Source: Mycolicibacterium setense (lineage in GTDB: Bacteria; Actinomycetota; Actinomycetes; Mycobacteriales; Mycobacteriaceae). Taken from it: 64,000 nt of DNA. The first letter of the stretch is position 1. Every line of letters starts with the position of its first letter. Below, one piece after another: positions 62,894-64,000 of this stretch. Location: NCBI RefSeq assembly GCF_000805385.1, contig NZ_JTJW01000003.1, positions 806,001-870,000 of the forward strand. The letters are read 5' to 3'. A model generated the notes under the pieces. The model was not told where the DNA came from. It searched no databases and worked only from the letters and a program-made list of their open reading frames with translations. Both the position numbers and the translations under genes were made by a program.

Positions 62894-63994
62894 CTACCCG
62901 CCGAACAGCAGGTACAGCCCGGTGAAGGTGTAGCCGACCATCACGAGCATCGTCGCGAGCTGACCGGTGAGCTGGTGTGGTTTCGGCAGCAGGCGCAGTG
63001 CCCGGTCATGCGCCGCGATCACCCCGGCGACATGACCGGCCAGCACGAATCCGACCTTGAGACTGGCCAGAAGCGTCGGGTGGACCGACAGGAAGTAGCT
63101 GACCTGTAGGTCATGCAGCCCGAACAGCAGGATCACCGCCTGCTGGCCGCGCTCCACCAGATAGGACAGGTAGTGCGCGAAGACGTAGCCGATGACGATC
63201 GGGATGAGGGAATGCGCCATCAGACCGGGCAACTCGCGTCGCAGCCGACGGTCGACGCCTCCGGTGGTGCGGGTGGCGGCCCAGAATGTGGCCGCCACCG
63301 TGGCCGCGAACACCAGCAGGCCCGCGGTACGGATCAGGCTGGCGCTCAGCGGCGATGCCGAATGTGCGTCGACGAAATCGCGCCACTGGGGCATCGCCGA
63401 GAAACTGTCGAACGCGGTGGAACCCAGCAGCACCGCCAGCACGGCGACGAGCCCGGGCCGCACCGGCAGTGAGGGCAGGTGATCGAACGGATTGCCCAGC
63501 ACCATCCGCCCGTCGTGGCGGCGCAGCGGCGAGAGTCTCGACACCACCGTGCTGTAGACCTCGAACGGGTCGGCGCTCTCCAACCATCGTTGCCCGAAGC
63601 ACAATGCGCCGGTGAACGTCACCACCAGGTAGACCAGGAGCCAGTTACGAATGGCCGCAACGGAACCCGGGTCGGGGCTGGCCAGCTCCAGCCAGACGAA
63701 CGCGAAAAGGCCGACGGCCGCAGGCCAGTAGCCGATGCGTTCCGGATAGTGCCAACGGCTGCGACCAGGCAGAAACCGGTACACCGCGCGGACGGGTGAG
63801 ATCAGCCGCCACACCGGGCCGAACAACACCGAGGCCGCGACCACACCCACCCACAGCAGCACATAGAAGACCAACGGCAGCGGATTGGCATCCGCCGGCC
63901 GGGTCAGGGCGGTGTAGGCGACCCAACCCGTGAGGGCCAGCGAGCCGATACCGACGGCCCAGCGCGTCACCGCGGAATCCAGACTGGTCGTCAC
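62894..63994 (-). CDS. Polytopic membrane protein, possibly incomplete at the window edge
   Basis: 366 aa from GTG 63994; the start cannot be checked because the sequence ends 6 bp upstream. It has about eight hydrophobic segments (first ~12-30; FYVLLWVGVVAASVLFGPVW; last LATMLVMVGYTFTGLYLLF). Two His occur in helix-like surroundings (MAHSLIPIVIGYVFAHYLSYLVE). No family I can name with certainty. It probably shares transcription with pncA downstream (11-bp gap). Confidence 0.65.
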   Translation of the reverse strand: MTTSLDSAVTRWAVGIGSLALTGWVAYTALTRPADANPLPLVFYVLLWVGVVAASVLFGPVWRLISPVRAVYRFLPGRSRWHYPERIGYWPAAVGLFAFVWLELASPDPGSVAAIRNWLLVYLVVTFTGALCFGQRWLESADPFEVYSTVVSRLSPLRRHDGRMVLGNPFDHLPSLPVRPGLVAVLAVLLGSTAFDSFSAMPQWRDFVDAHSASPLSASLIRTAGLLVFAATVAATFWAATRTTGGVDRRLRRELPGLMAHSLIPIVIGYVFAHYLSYLVERGQQAVILLFGLHDLQVSYFLSVHPTLLASLKVGFVLAGHVAGVIAAHDRALRLLPKPHQLTGQLATMLVMVGYTFTGLYLLFGG

Positions 63995-64000
63995 CCAGGA

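Overview
The window is high-GC actinobacterial DNA from a rapidly growing mycobacterium (Mycolicibacterium-like). The basis is an antigen-85-type mycolyltransferase homologue, an MCE protein, the IrtA/IrtB siderophore importer, several F420-type split-barrel proteins, a hemophore-type secreted protein, FusA2 and the TreS-maltokinase pair. The order fusA2, PPOX protein, ..., treS, mak resembles the Rv0120c-Rv0127 region of M. tuberculosis; that comparison is from memory. I see no rRNA, tRNA, insertion sequence, phage, CRISPR array or replication origin. The region looks like ordinary chromosomal backbone with a dense accessory-metabolism layer.

Layout. 1-8.3 kb: end of an FAD oxidoreductase, a secreted cupin, an Ag85-like secreted protein with a Pro/Ala/Val/Gly tail, AraC and LysR regulators, a methyltransferase, a CocE-type hydrolase, an SDR and a secreted heme-binding protein. 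8.5-17.4 kb: DUF4383 membrane protein, acyl-CoA carboxylase subunit, PPOX protein, LipE-like beta-lactamase-fold esterase coupled to a nitrobindin, an ArsR-AHSA1 operon, a membrane protein followed by a PepSY protein, and an acetyltransferase-like protein carrying a GyrA-like helical segment. 18-24.8 kb: TetR-controlled SDR, double-length FadE, cysteine-less thiolase-like protein and DUF35 operon (steroid or branched acyl side-chain degradation type), a tiny Gly/Trp-rich secreted protein, another SDR, and a crotonase co-transcribed with its own TetR. 25.5-30.7 kb: a translationally coupled tetR-irtA-irtB operon for iron-siderophore import. 30.7-40.9 kb: small mixed units, including an amidohydrolase/AraC pair, a secreted phosphatase-like protein, a DMT transporter behind three tandem hairpins, a HxlR/DUF1761 pair, an orphan MceA-like gene, and a TetR-SDR/CMD regulon around a 22-bp palindrome. 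40.9-49.9 kb: fusA2, PPOX, a Pro-rich membrane protein, a complete ABC importer (SBP, two permeases, ATPase), an OPRT-like gene, a HugZ-like protein and a small HTH-like protein. 50-64 kb: treS-mak, MFS exporter, an acyl-CoA dehydrogenase pair, a MarR-controlled DrrAB-like ABC exporter, glgX, crotonase, nicotinamidase and a membrane protein at the edge.

The most distinctive property is regulatory. At least five local repressor genes (ArsR, three TetR, MarR) have a perfect inverted repeat beside or over their own promoter. Several of these genes, and a few others, have a TANNNT -10 hexamer exactly 6-7 nt before the start codon, which predicts leaderless mRNAs. Best candidates for something new: the TetR built into the irtAB operon, the GyrA-segment/short-GNAT protein, the K-to-R SDR / FadE / Ltp / zinc-less DUF35 operon, the orphan MceA, and the three-hairpin leader before the DMT transporter. 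I could not run alignments or folding, so these remain hypotheses.
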